Below, in pieces: positions 8,392-17,089 of a DNA stretch of 64,000 bases. Under the pieces are notes generated by a model, which ran no database searches, was not told where the DNA came from, and saw only the letters and a program-made list of their open reading frames with translations. The translations under genes and the position numbers were made by a program. The stretch comes from Nevskia soli DSM 19509 (GTDB lineage: Bacteria; Pseudomonadota; Gammaproteobacteria; Nevskiales; Nevskiaceae), in the NCBI RefSeq assembly GCF_000711955.1, contig NZ_JONR01000025.1, forward strand, positions 30,041 through 94,040. Direction: 5' to 3'. Position 1 is the first letter of the stretch. Every line of letters starts with the position of its first letter.

Positions 8392-9414
8392 TTAGAGATA
8401 CTCGCGGATCAATACCTCGGCGATCTGCACGCTGTTGAGGGCGGCGCCCTTGCGGATGTTGTCGGACACCACCCACAGGTTGAGGCCGCGCGGATGGGAG
8501 ATATCCTCGCGGATGCGGCCGACGAATACGCCGTCCTGGTGCGCCGCCTCGGTCGCGGCCGTGGGATAGCCTCCGTCCTGGTGCGAATCCATCACCACCA
8601 CGCCCGGCGCCCCTTCCAGCAGCCGGCGCGCTTCGCGGGCGCTGAGCTTGCTGCGGGTTTCGATGTGCACCGCCTCGGAATGGCCGTAGAACACCGGCAC
8701 GCGCACCGCGGTGGGATTCACCTGGATGCTGTCGTCGCCCATGATCTTGTGCGTTTCCCACACCATCTTCATTTCTTCCTTGGTGTAGCCGTTGTCGAGG
8801 AAGACGTCGATGTGCGGGATGCAGTTGAAGGCGATCTGCCGGGGATAGACCTTGACCTCGATCTCCTGGCCGTTCAGCGCCTGCGCCGTCTGCCGCGCCA
8901 GTTCCTCGATCGCCGGCTTGCCGGTGCCGGAAACCGACTGGTAGGTGGCGACGTTGATGCGCTCGATGCCGGCCGCGTCGTGCAACGGCTTCAGCGCCAC
9001 CAGCATCTGGATGGTGGAACAGTTCGGATTGGCGATGATGCCGCGGTTCTTGTAGAGCGCGATATCCTTCGGATTGACCTCCGGCACCACCAGCGGGATG
9101 TCATTGTCGTAGCGGAACTGGCTGGTGTTGTCGATCACCACGCAGCCGGCCGCGGCGGCCTTGGGCGCGTAGACCTTGGAGACGTCGGCGCCGGGCGAAA
9201 ACAGGCCGATCTGCGTCTTGGAGAAATCGAAGGTGGCGAGGTCGTGCACTTCCAGTTCCTCGTCGCCGAAATCGACGAACTCGCCGGCCGAGCGCGCGGA
9301 AGCGATGGCGTAGACCTTCCCCACCGGGAACTTGCGCTGCTTGAGGATCTTCAGCATCTCCTCGCCCACCGCGCCCGTCGCACCCACCACCGCCACATCG
9401 AACGTCTTGCTCAT
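8392..9414 (-). CDS. asd: Aspartate-semialdehyde dehydrogenase
   Basis: Asd reduces aspartyl phosphate to the semialdehyde, the branch point for lysine/DAP, threonine and methionine. The 340-aa protein has the NADP-binding GATGAVGEEM at residues 11-20 and the catalytic cysteine C132 in ANPNCSTIQM. SGTGKPAIEEL and HSEAVHIETR are further family motifs. This is the shorter Asd type (about 340 aa) usual in Pseudomonas-like bacteria rather than the enteric 367-aa form. It lies 39 bp downstream of leuB and upstream of the palindromic element and fimV. Confidence 0.97.
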   Translation of the reverse strand: MSKTFDVAVVGATGAVGEEMLKILKQRKFPVGKVYAIASARSAGEFVDFGDEELEVHDLATFDFSKTQIGLFSPGADVSKVYAPKAAAAGCVVIDNTSQFRYDNDIPLVVPEVNPKDIALYKNRGIIANPNCSTIQMLVALKPLHDAAGIERINVATYQSVSGTGKPAIEELARQTAQALNGQEIEVKVYPRQIAFNCIPHIDVFLDNGYTKEEMKMVWETHKIMGDDSIQVNPTAVRVPVFYGHSEAVHIETRSKLSAREARRLLEGAPGVVVMDSHQDGGYPTAATEAAHQDGVFVGRIREDISHPRGLNLWVVSDNIRKGAALNSVQIAEVLIREYL

Positions 9415-9453
9415 TGTTCCTGTCCGTTTACCGCGAATAGAAAGAGAAATCGT

Positions 9454-10524
9454 CTAGAGCCGGCCGACCACGGCCTCGCCCATCTCCAGCGTGCCCACCG
9501 TCTTCTCGCCGCTGCGCGCGATGTCGGCCGTGCGCAGGCCATCGGCCAACACGTGGCGTACCGCCTTCTGCACCTTGTCCGCCAGGTCGCCGCGCTTGAG
9601 GCTGTAGCGCAGCAGCATGGCCAGCGACAGGATCATCGCCAGCGGATTGGCCACGCCCTTGCCGGCGATATCCGGCGCGCTGCCGTGGATCGGCTCATAC
9701 AGCCCCTGCCCGCGCTCGTTGAGCGAGGCCGAGGGCAGCATGCCGATGGAGCCGGTGAGCTGCGCCGCGATGTCGGAGAGGATGTCGCCGAACAGGTTGG
9801 AGGTGACGATCACGTCGAACTGCTTGGGCGCGCGCACCAACTGCATCGCCGCGTTGTCGACATACTGATGCGTCAGCTGCACATCCGGATAGTCGCGGCC
9901 GACGCGGATCACCGTCTCGCGCCACAGCTCCGACGACTCCAGCACATTGGCCTTGTCCACCGAGCACAGGCGCTTGCCGCGCAGTTGCGCGGCGTCAAAG
10001 GCGGTGCGCGCAATGCGCTCGATCTCGGGCTCGCTGTAGACCTCGGTGTTGATGCCGACGCGCACGCCATCACGCACCTCGATGCCGCGCGGCTGGCCGA
10101 AGTAGATGCCGCCGGTGAGCTCGCGCACGATCAGCACGTCGAGGTCGGCCACCAGTTCCGGCTTGAGCGAGGACGCGGCGGCAAGCTCGGGATAGAGGAT
10201 CGCCGGACGCAGGTTGGCATACAGGCCCATGCCGGCGCGGATGCCCAGCAGGCCGCGCTCGGGACGCTTGTCGCGCGGCGCGGTGTCGTACTTGGGGCCG
10301 CCGACGGCGGCGAGCAGCACCGCGTCCGACTTGCGCGCAGCTTCGAGCGTCGCGGCCGGCAGCGGTTCGCCGGTGGCGTCGTAGGCGGCGCCGCCGAGCA
10401 GGCCATGCGTCCACTCCACGTCGAACTTGTACTTCGCGCGCAGGACTTCCAGCACCTTCTCGGCCTGGGCGGTGATTTCCGGTCCGATGCCGTCACCGGG
10501 CAGGACGAGGATTTTTGCGGTCAT
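9454..10524 (-). CDS. leuB: 3-isopropylmalate dehydrogenase
   Basis: LeuB oxidatively decarboxylates 3-isopropylmalate with NAD in leucine synthesis. The product is 356 aa with KILVLPGDGIGPEIT at the N-terminus, RELTGGIYFG around the catalytic Tyr region, and the cofactor-site segment EPIHGSAPDIAGKG. The start ATG at 10524 overlaps the stop of the upstream methyltransferase gene as ATGA, so a longer in-frame N-terminus is rejected. The gene belongs to a leuC-leuD-methyltransferase-leuB operon. Confidence 0.98.
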   Translation of the reverse strand: MTAKILVLPGDGIGPEITAQAEKVLEVLRAKYKFDVEWTHGLLGGAAYDATGEPLPAATLEAARKSDAVLLAAVGGPKYDTAPRDKRPERGLLGIRAGMGLYANLRPAILYPELAAASSLKPELVADLDVLIVRELTGGIYFGQPRGIEVRDGVRVGINTEVYSEPEIERIARTAFDAAQLRGKRLCSVDKANVLESSELWRETVIRVGRDYPDVQLTHQYVDNAAMQLVRAPKQFDVIVTSNLFGDILSDIAAQLTGSIGMLPSASLNERGQGLYEPIHGSAPDIAGKGVANPLAMILSLAMLLRYSLKRGDLADKVQKAVRHVLADGLRTADIARSGEKTVGTLEMGEAVVGRL

Positions 10525-11312
10525 GCGGATACCTTTTTCAAAGCTATAAAACGGAGGCGGACATAGTCGGCGATCCACACGCCGGCGACGCCGAGTTGCG
10601 GGCGCAGGACTTCCTGCACCTCGGCCACCACGTCGGCGCGCTCGCCTTCCGGCACGAACTCCAGGAATGCCTGCGCGAAGGTGCGCAGCCAGCCCGCAAC
10701 GTCGCCAGGCAAAGGCGTGGGCCGCGGAAACTTTTCGATGCGCGCCACCGTGAAGCCGGCGGCTTCGAGCCGGGCCCGGTATTCATCGGCGGTCGGGAAA
10801 TACCAGGGGTCGGCGCCGACGGCGTCGATGCCGCGCCGGGTCAGCGCATCATAAACCGCGGCGCGGATGCTGGCGACGTTGCCGGCGCCGCCCATTTCCG
10901 CCACGAAGCGGCCGCCGGGCTTCAGCGCCCGCGCCACGCCCGCGACCACCGCATCCGGATCGCGCTTCATCCAGTGCAGCGCGGCGTTGGAAAACACCGC
11001 GTCGAATTCCTCGCGGAACGGCAGCGCCTGGCCGTCGATCAGCCGCGCATCGAGGCCGCGCTCGCGCGCCGTGGCGACGAACTCGGCGCTGGCGTCGCCG
11101 CCGACCACCTCGCAACCCGCGGCCACGAGCTGCTCGGTCAGGGCGCCATCGCCGCAGCCGAGGTCGAGCACGCGCTCGCCGGCCTTCGGCGCCAGCCAGT
11201 CCAGCACCGGCGCGCCCAGTTCGGACACGAAACGGCCGTTGCGCGCGTAAGCACGCGGATCCCACACCTGACCGGCGGCCGGAACCGCGCTGCTTCTCGT
11301 CGGAGTATTCAT
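10521..11312 (-). CDS. Class I SAM methyltransferase embedded in the leu operon
   Basis: A 263-aa Rossmann methyltransferase. Motif I is VLDLGCGDGAL (about residues 45-55), followed by the acidic GGDAS, then FDAVFSNAALHWM and LKPGGRFVAEMG. The NAALHW-type segment and overall pattern resemble the trans-aconitate methyltransferase (Tam) group. The start overlaps the leuD stop as ATGA and its stop overlaps the leuB start as ATGA, so it is translationally coupled on both sides. Substrate is unknown. Yeast Tmt1 methylates both trans-aconitate and 3-isopropylmalate, so an isopropylmalate or isopropylmaleate substrate is worth considering, but this is inference from position. Confidence 0.88.
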   Translation of the reverse strand: MNTPTRSSAVPAAGQVWDPRAYARNGRFVSELGAPVLDWLAPKAGERVLDLGCGDGALTEQLVAAGCEVVGGDASAEFVATARERGLDARLIDGQALPFREEFDAVFSNAALHWMKRDPDAVVAGVARALKPGGRFVAEMGGAGNVASIRAAVYDALTRRGIDAVGADPWYFPTADEYRARLEAAGFTVARIEKFPRPTPLPGDVAGWLRTFAQAFLEFVPEGERADVVAEVQEVLRPQLGVAGVWIADYVRLRFIALKKVSA

Positions 11313-11944
11313 GCGAACAACCAGGGCGCCTCTTGCTTGCGTCGCGCCTCGTAGGCGCGGATGGCTTCGGACCGCTGCAGGGTCAGGCCGATTTCATCCA
11401 GGCCACGCACCAGGCAGTCCTTGCGGAAGGGATCGATGTCGAAACGGAAGCTCTTGCCGCCCGGGGTACGGACGGTCTGCTCCGGCAGATCCACCGTCAG
11501 GCGATAGCCTTCGGCCTGCGCCTCCACGAACAGCGCGTCGATCTCCTCGTCCTTCAGCACGATCGGCAGGAAGCCGGTCTTGAAGCTGTTGTTGAAGAAG
11601 ATGTCGGCGAAGCTCGGCGCGATGACGGTGCGGAAGCCGTAATCGCTCAGCGCCCACACCGCATGCTCGCGCGAGGAGCCGCAGCCGAAGTTCTCGCGCG
11701 CCAGCAGCACGCTGGCGCCCTTGTAGCGCGGCTGGTTCAGCACGAACTCGGGATTCGGCCGGCGCGTTGCAGGATCGATATCGAGGTCGCCGGCATCGAG
11801 ATAGCGCCAGTCGTCGAACAGGAAGGGGCCGAAGCCGCTGCGCTTGATCGACTTCAGGTACTGCTTGGGAATGATGGCGTCGGTGTCGACGTTGGCGCGG
11901 TCCAGCGGCAGGGTCAGACCGGTGACTTGAGTGAATGCCTGCAT
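11309..11944 (-). CDS. leuD: 3-isopropylmalate dehydratase small subunit
   Basis: LeuD is the swivelling small subunit of isopropylmalate isomerase. The 211-aa product shows DTDAIIPKQYLKSI near the N-terminus, then LARENFGCGSSREHA, the substrate-binding loop typical of LeuD, and DIFFNNSFKTGFLPI. Its ATG is 2 bp after the leuC stop; its stop overlaps the methyltransferase start by 4 nt. A 669-aa frame that runs back through leuC from here is an artefact of composition. Confidence 0.98.
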   Translation of the reverse strand: MQAFTQVTGLTLPLDRANVDTDAIIPKQYLKSIKRSGFGPFLFDDWRYLDAGDLDIDPATRRPNPEFVLNQPRYKGASVLLARENFGCGSSREHAVWALSDYGFRTVIAPSFADIFFNNSFKTGFLPIVLKDEEIDALFVEAQAEGYRLTVDLPEQTVRTPGGKSFRFDIDPFRKDCLVRGLDEIGLTLQRSEAIRAYEARRKQEAPWLFA

Positions 11945-11946
11945 GA

Positions 11947-13374
11947 TTAGCCCCTGATGTCGACGAAGTGGCCGGCGATGGCGGCGGCGGCGGCCATGGC
12001 GGGACTGACCAGGTGGGTGCGGCCACCCTGCCCCTGGCGGCCTTCGAAATTGCGGTTGGAGGTGGAGGCGCAGCGCTCGCCCGGCGACAGGCGGTCGGCG
12101 TTCATGCCCAGGCACATCGAGCAGCCCGGCTCGCGCCATTCGAAGCCGGCGTCGAGGAACACGCGATCCAGCCCTTCCTTCTCGGCCTGCTGCTTCACCA
12201 GGCCGGAGCCCGGCACCACCATGGCCAGCTTGACGTTGGAGGCGATGCGCTTGCCGCCGACAACCTTGGCCGCGGCGCGCAGGTCTTCGATGCGCGAGTT
12301 GGTACAGGAGCCGATGAAGACCTTGTCGATGCGGATCTCGTTGATCGGCGTGTTGGCGGCCAGCCCCATGTAGTGCAGCGCGCGCTCCATGCCCTGGCGC
12401 CGCGTGGCATCGGCTTCCTTCGCCGGATCGGGCACGCGGCCATCGACCGGCACCACCATTTCCGGCGAGGTGCCCCAGGTGACCTGCGGCTTGATGTCGG
12501 CGGCTTCGATCAGCACTTCGCTGTCGAACTTCGCGCCGGCGTCGCTGTGCAGGGTGTTCCACCAGGCCACGGCCTTGTCCCAGTTCTCGCCCTTCGGCGC
12601 GAAGGGGCGGCCCTTGACGTAATCGATGGTGGTCTGGTCCACGGCGATGATGCCCGCGCGCGCGCCCGCCTCGATCGCCATGTTGCAGACCGTCATGCGG
12701 CCTTCCATCGACAGGGCGGCGATGGCTTCGCCGGCGAACTCGATGGTGCTGCCGTTGCCGCCGGCGGTGCCGATGCGGCCGATGATGGCCAGCACGATGT
12801 CCTTGGCGGTGATGCCGGGCGCAACCTTGCCGTGCACGGTAACGCGCATGCTGCGGCTCTTCTTCTGCACCAGGGTCTGCGTCGCCAGGGCGTGTTCGAC
12901 TTCGCTGGTGCCGATGCCGAAGGCCAGCGCGCCGAAGGCACCATGGGTGGAAGTGTGCGAATCGCCGCAGACCACGGTCATGCCCGGCAAGGTGGCGCCC
13001 TGCTCCGGGCCGATGACGTGGACGATGCCCTGGCGCAGGTCGGACATGCGGAATTCGGTGATGCCGAATTCGTCGCAGTTGGAATCCAGCGCATCGACCT
13101 GGGTGCGCGAGATGGGATCGGCGATGCCCTGGCTGCGGTCGGTGGTCGGCACATTGTGATCGGCCACGGCGAGATTGGCGGCCAGGCGCCAGGGCTTGCG
13201 GCCGTTGAGGCGCAGGCCGTCGAAGGCCTGGGGACTGGTGACTTCGTGCACCAGGTGGCGGTCGATGTACAGCAGGGCGGCGCCATCGCCCATTTCGGCG
13301 ACAACGTGGGCCTGCCACAGCTTGTCGTACAGGGTTTTGCTGGGGGTTTCGCTGGCGGCTGACGGATTGGTCAT
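11947..13374 (-). CDS. leuC: 3-isopropylmalate dehydratase large subunit
   Basis: LeuC is the 4Fe-4S aconitase-family subunit that isomerises 2- to 3-isopropylmalate. At 475 aa it is full length. The cluster cysteines are in VFIGSCTNSR and PGCSMCLGMN; the GDSHTSTHGAFGALAFGIG active-site segment is intact. An AGGAG Shine-Dalgarno lies about 9 nt before ATG 13374. It is the first gene of the operon and faces a LysR-type regulator across 115 bp that contain its promoter and a LysR box. Confidence 0.98.
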   Translation of the reverse strand: MTNPSAASETPSKTLYDKLWQAHVVAEMGDGAALLYIDRHLVHEVTSPQAFDGLRLNGRKPWRLAANLAVADHNVPTTDRSQGIADPISRTQVDALDSNCDEFGITEFRMSDLRQGIVHVIGPEQGATLPGMTVVCGDSHTSTHGAFGALAFGIGTSEVEHALATQTLVQKKSRSMRVTVHGKVAPGITAKDIVLAIIGRIGTAGGNGSTIEFAGEAIAALSMEGRMTVCNMAIEAGARAGIIAVDQTTIDYVKGRPFAPKGENWDKAVAWWNTLHSDAGAKFDSEVLIEAADIKPQVTWGTSPEMVVPVDGRVPDPAKEADATRRQGMERALHYMGLAANTPINEIRIDKVFIGSCTNSRIEDLRAAAKVVGGKRIASNVKLAMVVPGSGLVKQQAEKEGLDRVFLDAGFEWREPGCSMCLGMNADRLSPGERCASTSNRNFEGRQGQGGRTHLVSPAMAAAAAIAGHFVDIRG

Positions 13375-13410
13375 GGCCGGTAACTCCTGGCTAATTTTTG
13401 ATCAGGCGGA

Positions 13411-13459
13411 ATTCTAGGCCCCACCCATCTATAACTCCAATGAATCGTTTTCATATAAT
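13411..13459. promoter_or_regulatory. Divergent leuC / lysR promoter region with LysR-type operator
   Basis: Minus strand: a -35 TTGGAG (13440-13435) and -10 TAGAAT (13416-13411) with 18-bp spacing point at leuC. Plus strand: a TATAAT at 13454-13459 points at the regulator gene. Between them ATGAA-N5-TTCAT (13440-13454) contains the T-N11-A LysR signature (T13441, A13453), and a third ATGAA arm follows at 13458-13462. The box abuts the leuC -35 and covers the regulator's own -10, the classic geometry for activation of the target and autorepression. Confidence 0.65.
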
Positions 13460-13489
13460 GAATTCCATACTTGGATCAGTTGGTGGTCT

Positions 13490-14389
13490 ATGGATACGCA
13501 GAGCCTGATGGCCTTCATGGAAGTGGCGGAGAGCCGGTCTTTTTCCAAGGCCGGGGAACGGCTGCACCTGTCGCAGCCGGCGATCAGCAAGCGCATCGCC
13601 GTGCTGGAGGAGCAACTGGGCACGGCGCTGTTCGATCGCGTCGGCCGGCAGGTGGCGCTGACCGATGCGGGCCGCACCCTGCTGCCCTATGCCAGGAAAG
13701 CATTACAGGACATGGAGGACGGGCGGCGCGCGCTATCGCAACTGTCCGGCAAGGTCGGCGGGCGGCTGTCGATCGGTACCAGCCACCACATCGGCCTGCA
13801 TCGCTTGCCGCCGGTGCTGCGCGCCTTCACCGGGCAATACCCGGAAGTGGACCTCGACATCCATTTCATGGATTCCGAGGATGCCTGCGAGGCGGTGGTA
13901 CACGGCAAGCTGGAGATCGGCATCGTCACCCTGCCCACCCAGCCGATCCCGCAACTGGAAACCCTGCTGGTCTGGCCCGATCCGCTGGTGGTGGTGGTGA
14001 TGCCGACGCATCCCCTGCTGAAGCTGAAGCACCCGAAGCTGAGCGACCTGGCGCTTCATCCCGCCGTGTTGCCGGACGACCAGACCTATACCCACCGCAT
14101 CGTCAAGGAAGCGCTGCAGGCGCACGGCATCCAGCCGCGCATCCGCCTGGCGACGAACTACCTGGAAACGCTGAAGATGCTGGTGGCCATCGGCCTGGGC
14201 TGGAGCGTGCTGCCCCGTTCGATGCTGGACGACACCATCAGTCCCTTGCCGATTCCGGAGTTGTCGATGCGGCGCGAGCTGGGTGTGGTCTGGCATGAGC
14301 GGCGCACGCTGTCGGCTTCGGCGCGCGCCCTGCTGCGGCAGATGCAGCCTGACGCGGCTTCAGAAACCCAAGCCCAGCAGGACGTGTAA
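13490..14389 (+). CDS. LysR-type regulator divergent from leuCDB
   Basis: A 299-aa LysR family protein. The winged helix-turn-helix covers residues 1-65 (ESRSFSKAGERLHLSQPAIS, RVGRQVALTDAGRTLLPYA); the rest is a periplasmic-binding-protein-like effector domain. Divergence from leuC, and an ATGAA/TTCAT box between the two promoters, suggest control of leuCDB, probably with a pathway intermediate as effector; both points are inferred. Its last 30 bp overlap the 3' end of a convergent membrane protein gene. Confidence 0.9.
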   Translation: MDTQSLMAFMEVAESRSFSKAGERLHLSQPAISKRIAVLEEQLGTALFDRVGRQVALTDAGRTLLPYARKALQDMEDGRRALSQLSGKVGGRLSIGTSHHIGLHRLPPVLRAFTGQYPEVDLDIHFMDSEDACEAVVHGKLEIGIVTLPTQPIPQLETLLVWPDPLVVVVMPTHPLLKLKHPKLSDLALHPAVLPDDQTYTHRIVKEALQAHGIQPRIRLATNYLETLKMLVAIGLGWSVLPRSMLDDTISPLPIPELSMRRELGVVWHERRTLSASARALLRQMQPDAASETQAQQDV

Positions 14390-14782
14390 GCGCACCGGCG
14401 TGGTGCCGGCGATGGACAGCAGCCAGAACGCGAGACCGGCGAAGATACCCCAGGCGGCCAGGATCAGGGCATTGAACAGTCCGAAGGCTTCCAGGTGCGG
14501 CGGCGTGCCGATCTGCCAGTACAGGACCACCAGCGGCAGGGTGCAGAGCAGGCCGCACAGGGCCATGTGCCACCAGGCCAGCCAGCCCCTACGCCGGAAG
14601 ACAAAAAATAACGGTAGCCCGAACAGCAGCGCCGCTGGATAGGACAGGGCGACGCCGATCGGGAATGCCCAGGGCTGGGCGAAGAACATGGTGGCGTAGA
14701 ACGCCGGCAGCAGCGGCGCCAGGACGAAGCCGAGCACGATTCTCGAAGTCTGCGGTACGACCTTAGACGGGAGTTCCGTCAT
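14360..14782 (-). CDS. Small integral membrane protein, unknown function
   Basis: A 140-aa very hydrophobic protein with four predicted helices (about residues 15-35, 38-60, 68-90 and 102-125), separated by short charged loops such as FRRRGW. No family is recognised. It starts at ATG 14782, overlapping by ATGA a small frame upstream (14779-14991), and runs tail to tail into the LysR gene with a 30-bp overlap. Codon composition fits its neighbours. Confidence 0.65.
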   Translation of the reverse strand: MTELPSKVVPQTSRIVLGFVLAPLLPAFYATMFFAQPWAFPIGVALSYPAALLFGLPLFFVFRRRGWLAWWHMALCGLLCTLPLVVLYWQIGTPPHLEAFGLFNALILAAWGIFAGLAFWLLSIAGTTPVRLHVLLGLGF

Positions 14783-14991
14783 CGGATGCCCTGATTATTA
14801 TGGCCGGTGGTCCCCTGGCGATTGGGTATGGTGACCGTGCCATCTGACAGAACGATGACGGCCGCCGCGTTACGGCCCGCACCCGGGCCGGAAGCGGGTG
14901 TATCGCAAGTCTCTATACTGCGCATGGCCAGTCGCATTCCCCTGCGGAAAAACAATAGCGACAAGCCCCCGACAAACACAAGCGGCACCAT
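14779..14991 (-). CDS. Possible small membrane-anchored protein (70 aa)
   Basis: A 70-aa frame with one N-terminal hydrophobic segment (MVPLVFVGGLSLLFFRRG) followed by a polar, Gly/Asn-rich tail. Its stop overlaps the start of the 140-aa membrane protein gene as ATGA, the main argument that it is real. It would occupy most of the gap to the divergent GST-like gene. No homologue is recognised, so it remains tentative. Confidence 0.4.
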   Translation of the reverse strand: MVPLVFVGGLSLLFFRRGMRLAMRSIETCDTPASGPGAGRNAAAVIVLSDGTVTIPNRQGTTGHNNQGIR

Positions 14992-15005
14992 CCCGGAGAC
15001 AGTGC

Positions 15006-15938
15006 ATGAGCGAGATCATCCTTCACCATTACGAGGGCTCGCCCTACTCCGAAAAGATCCGCACCATCTTCGGCTACAAGAAACTGGCCTGGCGCTCGGT
15101 GACCACGCCGGCGATCATGCCCAAGCCGGAGCTGGTCGCCCTCACCGGCGGCTATCGCAGGGCGCCAGTGCTGCAGATCGGCCGTGACATCTATTGCGAC
15201 ACGCGGCTGATGGTGCGTCTGCTCGACCGGCTGCATCCCGAGCCCGCGCTGGTGCCGGCATCGCTCAAGGCCAGCTGCATGGCTTTCGCCAGCCTGGAGC
15301 AGACCCTGTTTTTCGCCACGGTCCCGGTGGTGTTCCAGCCGGCCGGACTGAAAGTGATGGCCGAGCAGCTGGGCGCCGAGGTGATGCCGAAGTTCAGCGA
15401 GGATCGCAAGCTGCTGTTCAGCGGCGGTACGTCCCATCGCCCCAGCGCGGCTTTCTCGCGGCTCAATTTCCTGCCGCTGTTCCATGCCGCCGACGTGCAG
15501 CTCGCCGGCACGCCGTTCCTGCTGGGCCAGACGCCGACCGTGGCGGATTTCATTTACTACCACTGCGCCTGGTTCGTCCTGCGCAACAGCGGCGTGGCGG
15601 GCAGCTTCGATCCGTTCCGGAACCTGCTGACCTGGGTCGAGCGCATGAAGGCGTTCGGCCATGGAACCCCTGCCCCGATGTCCACCGCCGAAGCGCTGGA
15701 AGTCGCGCGCGGAACCGCGCAGGGCCAGTCGTTCGACGGTCCGCTGGTGGAGCCGGAGGGTTTGAAGCTGGGGCAGCGCGTCAGCGTTTGCGCCACCGAT
15801 TACGGCTGCGATCCGGTCACCGGCACGCTGGTGCATGCCTCGGTGTTCGAGCTGGCGGTGAAGCGCAGCGACGAGCGGGCCGGAGAGGTCGTCGTGCACT
15901 TCCCGCGGGAGGGGTTCAGGGTTTTTGCGGTGGAATAG
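15006..15938 (+). CDS. Glutathione S-transferase family protein
   Basis: The 310-aa product begins with a thioredoxin-like GST N-terminal domain (ILHHYEGSPYSEKIRTIFGYK, RRAPVLQIGRDIYCDT with the cis-Pro turn APVLQ) and an all-helical C-terminal domain (LLGQTPTVADFIYYHCAW). SPYSEK takes the place of the catalytic Ser/Cys motif. A C-terminal extension of about 80 residues beyond the usual GST length (from about 230) is of unknown role. ATG 15006 is chosen because conserved GST sequence begins there; 36 upstream in-frame codons do not resemble GST. Substrate unknown. Confidence 0.85.
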   Translation: MSEIILHHYEGSPYSEKIRTIFGYKKLAWRSVTTPAIMPKPELVALTGGYRRAPVLQIGRDIYCDTRLMVRLLDRLHPEPALVPASLKASCMAFASLEQTLFFATVPVVFQPAGLKVMAEQLGAEVMPKFSEDRKLLFSGGTSHRPSAAFSRLNFLPLFHAADVQLAGTPFLLGQTPTVADFIYYHCAWFVLRNSGVAGSFDPFRNLLTWVERMKAFGHGTPAPMSTAEALEVARGTAQGQSFDGPLVEPEGLKLGQRVSVCATDYGCDPVTGTLVHASVFELAVKRSDERAGEVVVHFPREGFRVFAVE

Positions 15939-15983
15939 CCGCAATCGGCCCCCTGCAAAGACGTCGCTACGGCCTCCGATAGC

Positions 15984-16019
15984 GCGCGCGGTAAACGGCG
16001 GGTCGCGGACCCGCCCTAC
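15984..16019. repeat. REP-like palindrome, CGGGTC/GACCCG type, copy 1
   Basis: The core CGGGTCGCGGACCCG is a hairpin followed by CCCTAC and preceded by GTAAACGG. Matching copies lie at 50014-50046, 52221-52253 and 61081-61110, all in the same orientation and all between genes. Confidence 0.8.
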
Positions 16020-16051
16020 GGAACAGTTCGCGACAAAACCTTCATGCGTGC

Positions 16052-16129
16052 CATGCGTGCCAAGGGTTTTTGTTGGCACGCATGCGGTGAGCGACGGAAG
16101 CCGGGAATGCGGAAACGGCTATTCCGCAT
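16052..16129. terminator. Two hairpins between convergent genes
   Basis: A 12-bp perfect stem (16052-16063 with 16073-16084) closes a loop holding a T5 run. A second 8-bp stem pairs 16107-16114 with 16122-16129. They lie between the tail-to-tail GST and EamA genes and probably end both transcripts, though neither has a classical U-tract after the stem. Confidence 0.5.
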
Positions 16130-16144
16130 GGCCGCCGAAGGGGC

Positions 16145-17089
16145 TCAGGCGTCCGGTTCGGTGGGGGGAACGGACGCTGCCGGCGGGGCTGCCGGGCGGT
16201 TGTAGTAGACGATCAGGGCCACGCCGAGCAGGACCAGGGCGATGGCGACGTAGCCGCTGCGCACGATGTGCTCGCCGCCCAGGGTCAGGCCGAACAGCAG
16301 GGCCACCACCGGGTTGACGTAGGCATAGCTGGTGGCCAGCGAGGGCGTGACGTTCTGCACCAGGAAGATGTAGGCGCTGAAAGCCAGCAGGCTGCCGAAC
16401 ACGATCAGGTACAACAGGGCGCCGGCCGCCTTGGGGTTGGGCACCAGGGTCCAGGATTCGCCGCGCAGGGCGCTGGCGATGAAGAACAGCGCCCCGGCCG
16501 TGAGCATCTGGCAGGCGCTGCTCATCAGGCCCTTGGGCAGGTCGAGCCGGCGGCTCCACACCGAGCCGAAGGCCCAGGTGGCGGCGGCGATGGTGAGCAG
16601 CACGGCGGCGACGGGGTTGGCGGCGAAGTCGCCGCCGAGGTTGAGCACCACGATGCCGACGAAGCCGATGACCATGCCGACCCACTGCATGCGTACCGGC
16701 CAGTTGCCCCAGATGCCGGCGAACACCGCCGCCCACAGCGGCACGGTGGCGACGGCGGTGGCGGACAGGGCGGAGCCGACCGAGCGTTCGGCGACGACCA
16801 CGCCGCCGTTGCCGATGTTGAGCAGGAGTATGCCGATCAGCGCCGCGTTGCCCCACTGGCGCAGGGTCGGCATGGCCTGACCGCGCAGGCGCAGGAAGCT
16901 GAAGAGGATGCTGCCGGCGACGGCGAAGCGGACACCGGGGAAGAACAGCGGCGGATAGCCGTCCAGGGCGAAGCGGATGGCGAGGTAGGTCGAGCCCCAC
17001 ACCACGTAGACGGTCAGCAGGGCCAGCACCACCAGCAGGGGCGGCGCGGCGCGGGCAGCTGTGGAATTGTTCACCACGCAAAGCTCCAT
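16145..17089 (-). CDS. EamA-family (DMT) exporter, YedA-like
   Basis: A 314-aa drug/metabolite transporter with ten hydrophobic helices in two EamA repeats. YVVWGSTYLAIRFALDGYPP near residue 30 and the second-repeat end SYAYVNPVVALLFG are characteristic of YedA/RhaT-like members. It likely exports small metabolites or amino acids across the inner membrane; the substrate cannot be read from sequence. Monocistronic and convergent with the GST-like gene. Confidence 0.88.
   Translation of the reverse strand: MELCVVNNSTAARAAPPLLVVLALLTVYVVWGSTYLAIRFALDGYPPLFFPGVRFAVAGSILFSFLRLRGQAMPTLRQWGNAALIGILLLNIGNGGVVVAERSVGSALSATAVATVPLWAAVFAGIWGNWPVRMQWVGMVIGFVGIVVLNLGGDFAANPVAAVLLTIAAATWAFGSVWSRRLDLPKGLMSSACQMLTAGALFFIASALRGESWTLVPNPKAAGALLYLIVFGSLLAFSAYIFLVQNVTPSLATSYAYVNPVVALLFGLTLGGEHIVRSGYVAIALVLLGVALIVYYNRPAAPPAASVPPTEPDA

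Noticed and set aside
8494..10566. A 690-codon plus-strand frame opposite asd and leuB
   Set aside because: Composition bias of GC-rich coding DNA; no family signal, and both opposite genes are certain.
11309..13318. A 669-codon minus-strand frame running through leuD and the shadow of leuC
   Set aside because: Only its last 211 codons are LeuD; the rest has Arg/Pro/Gly-rich composition and lies over the true leuC frame.
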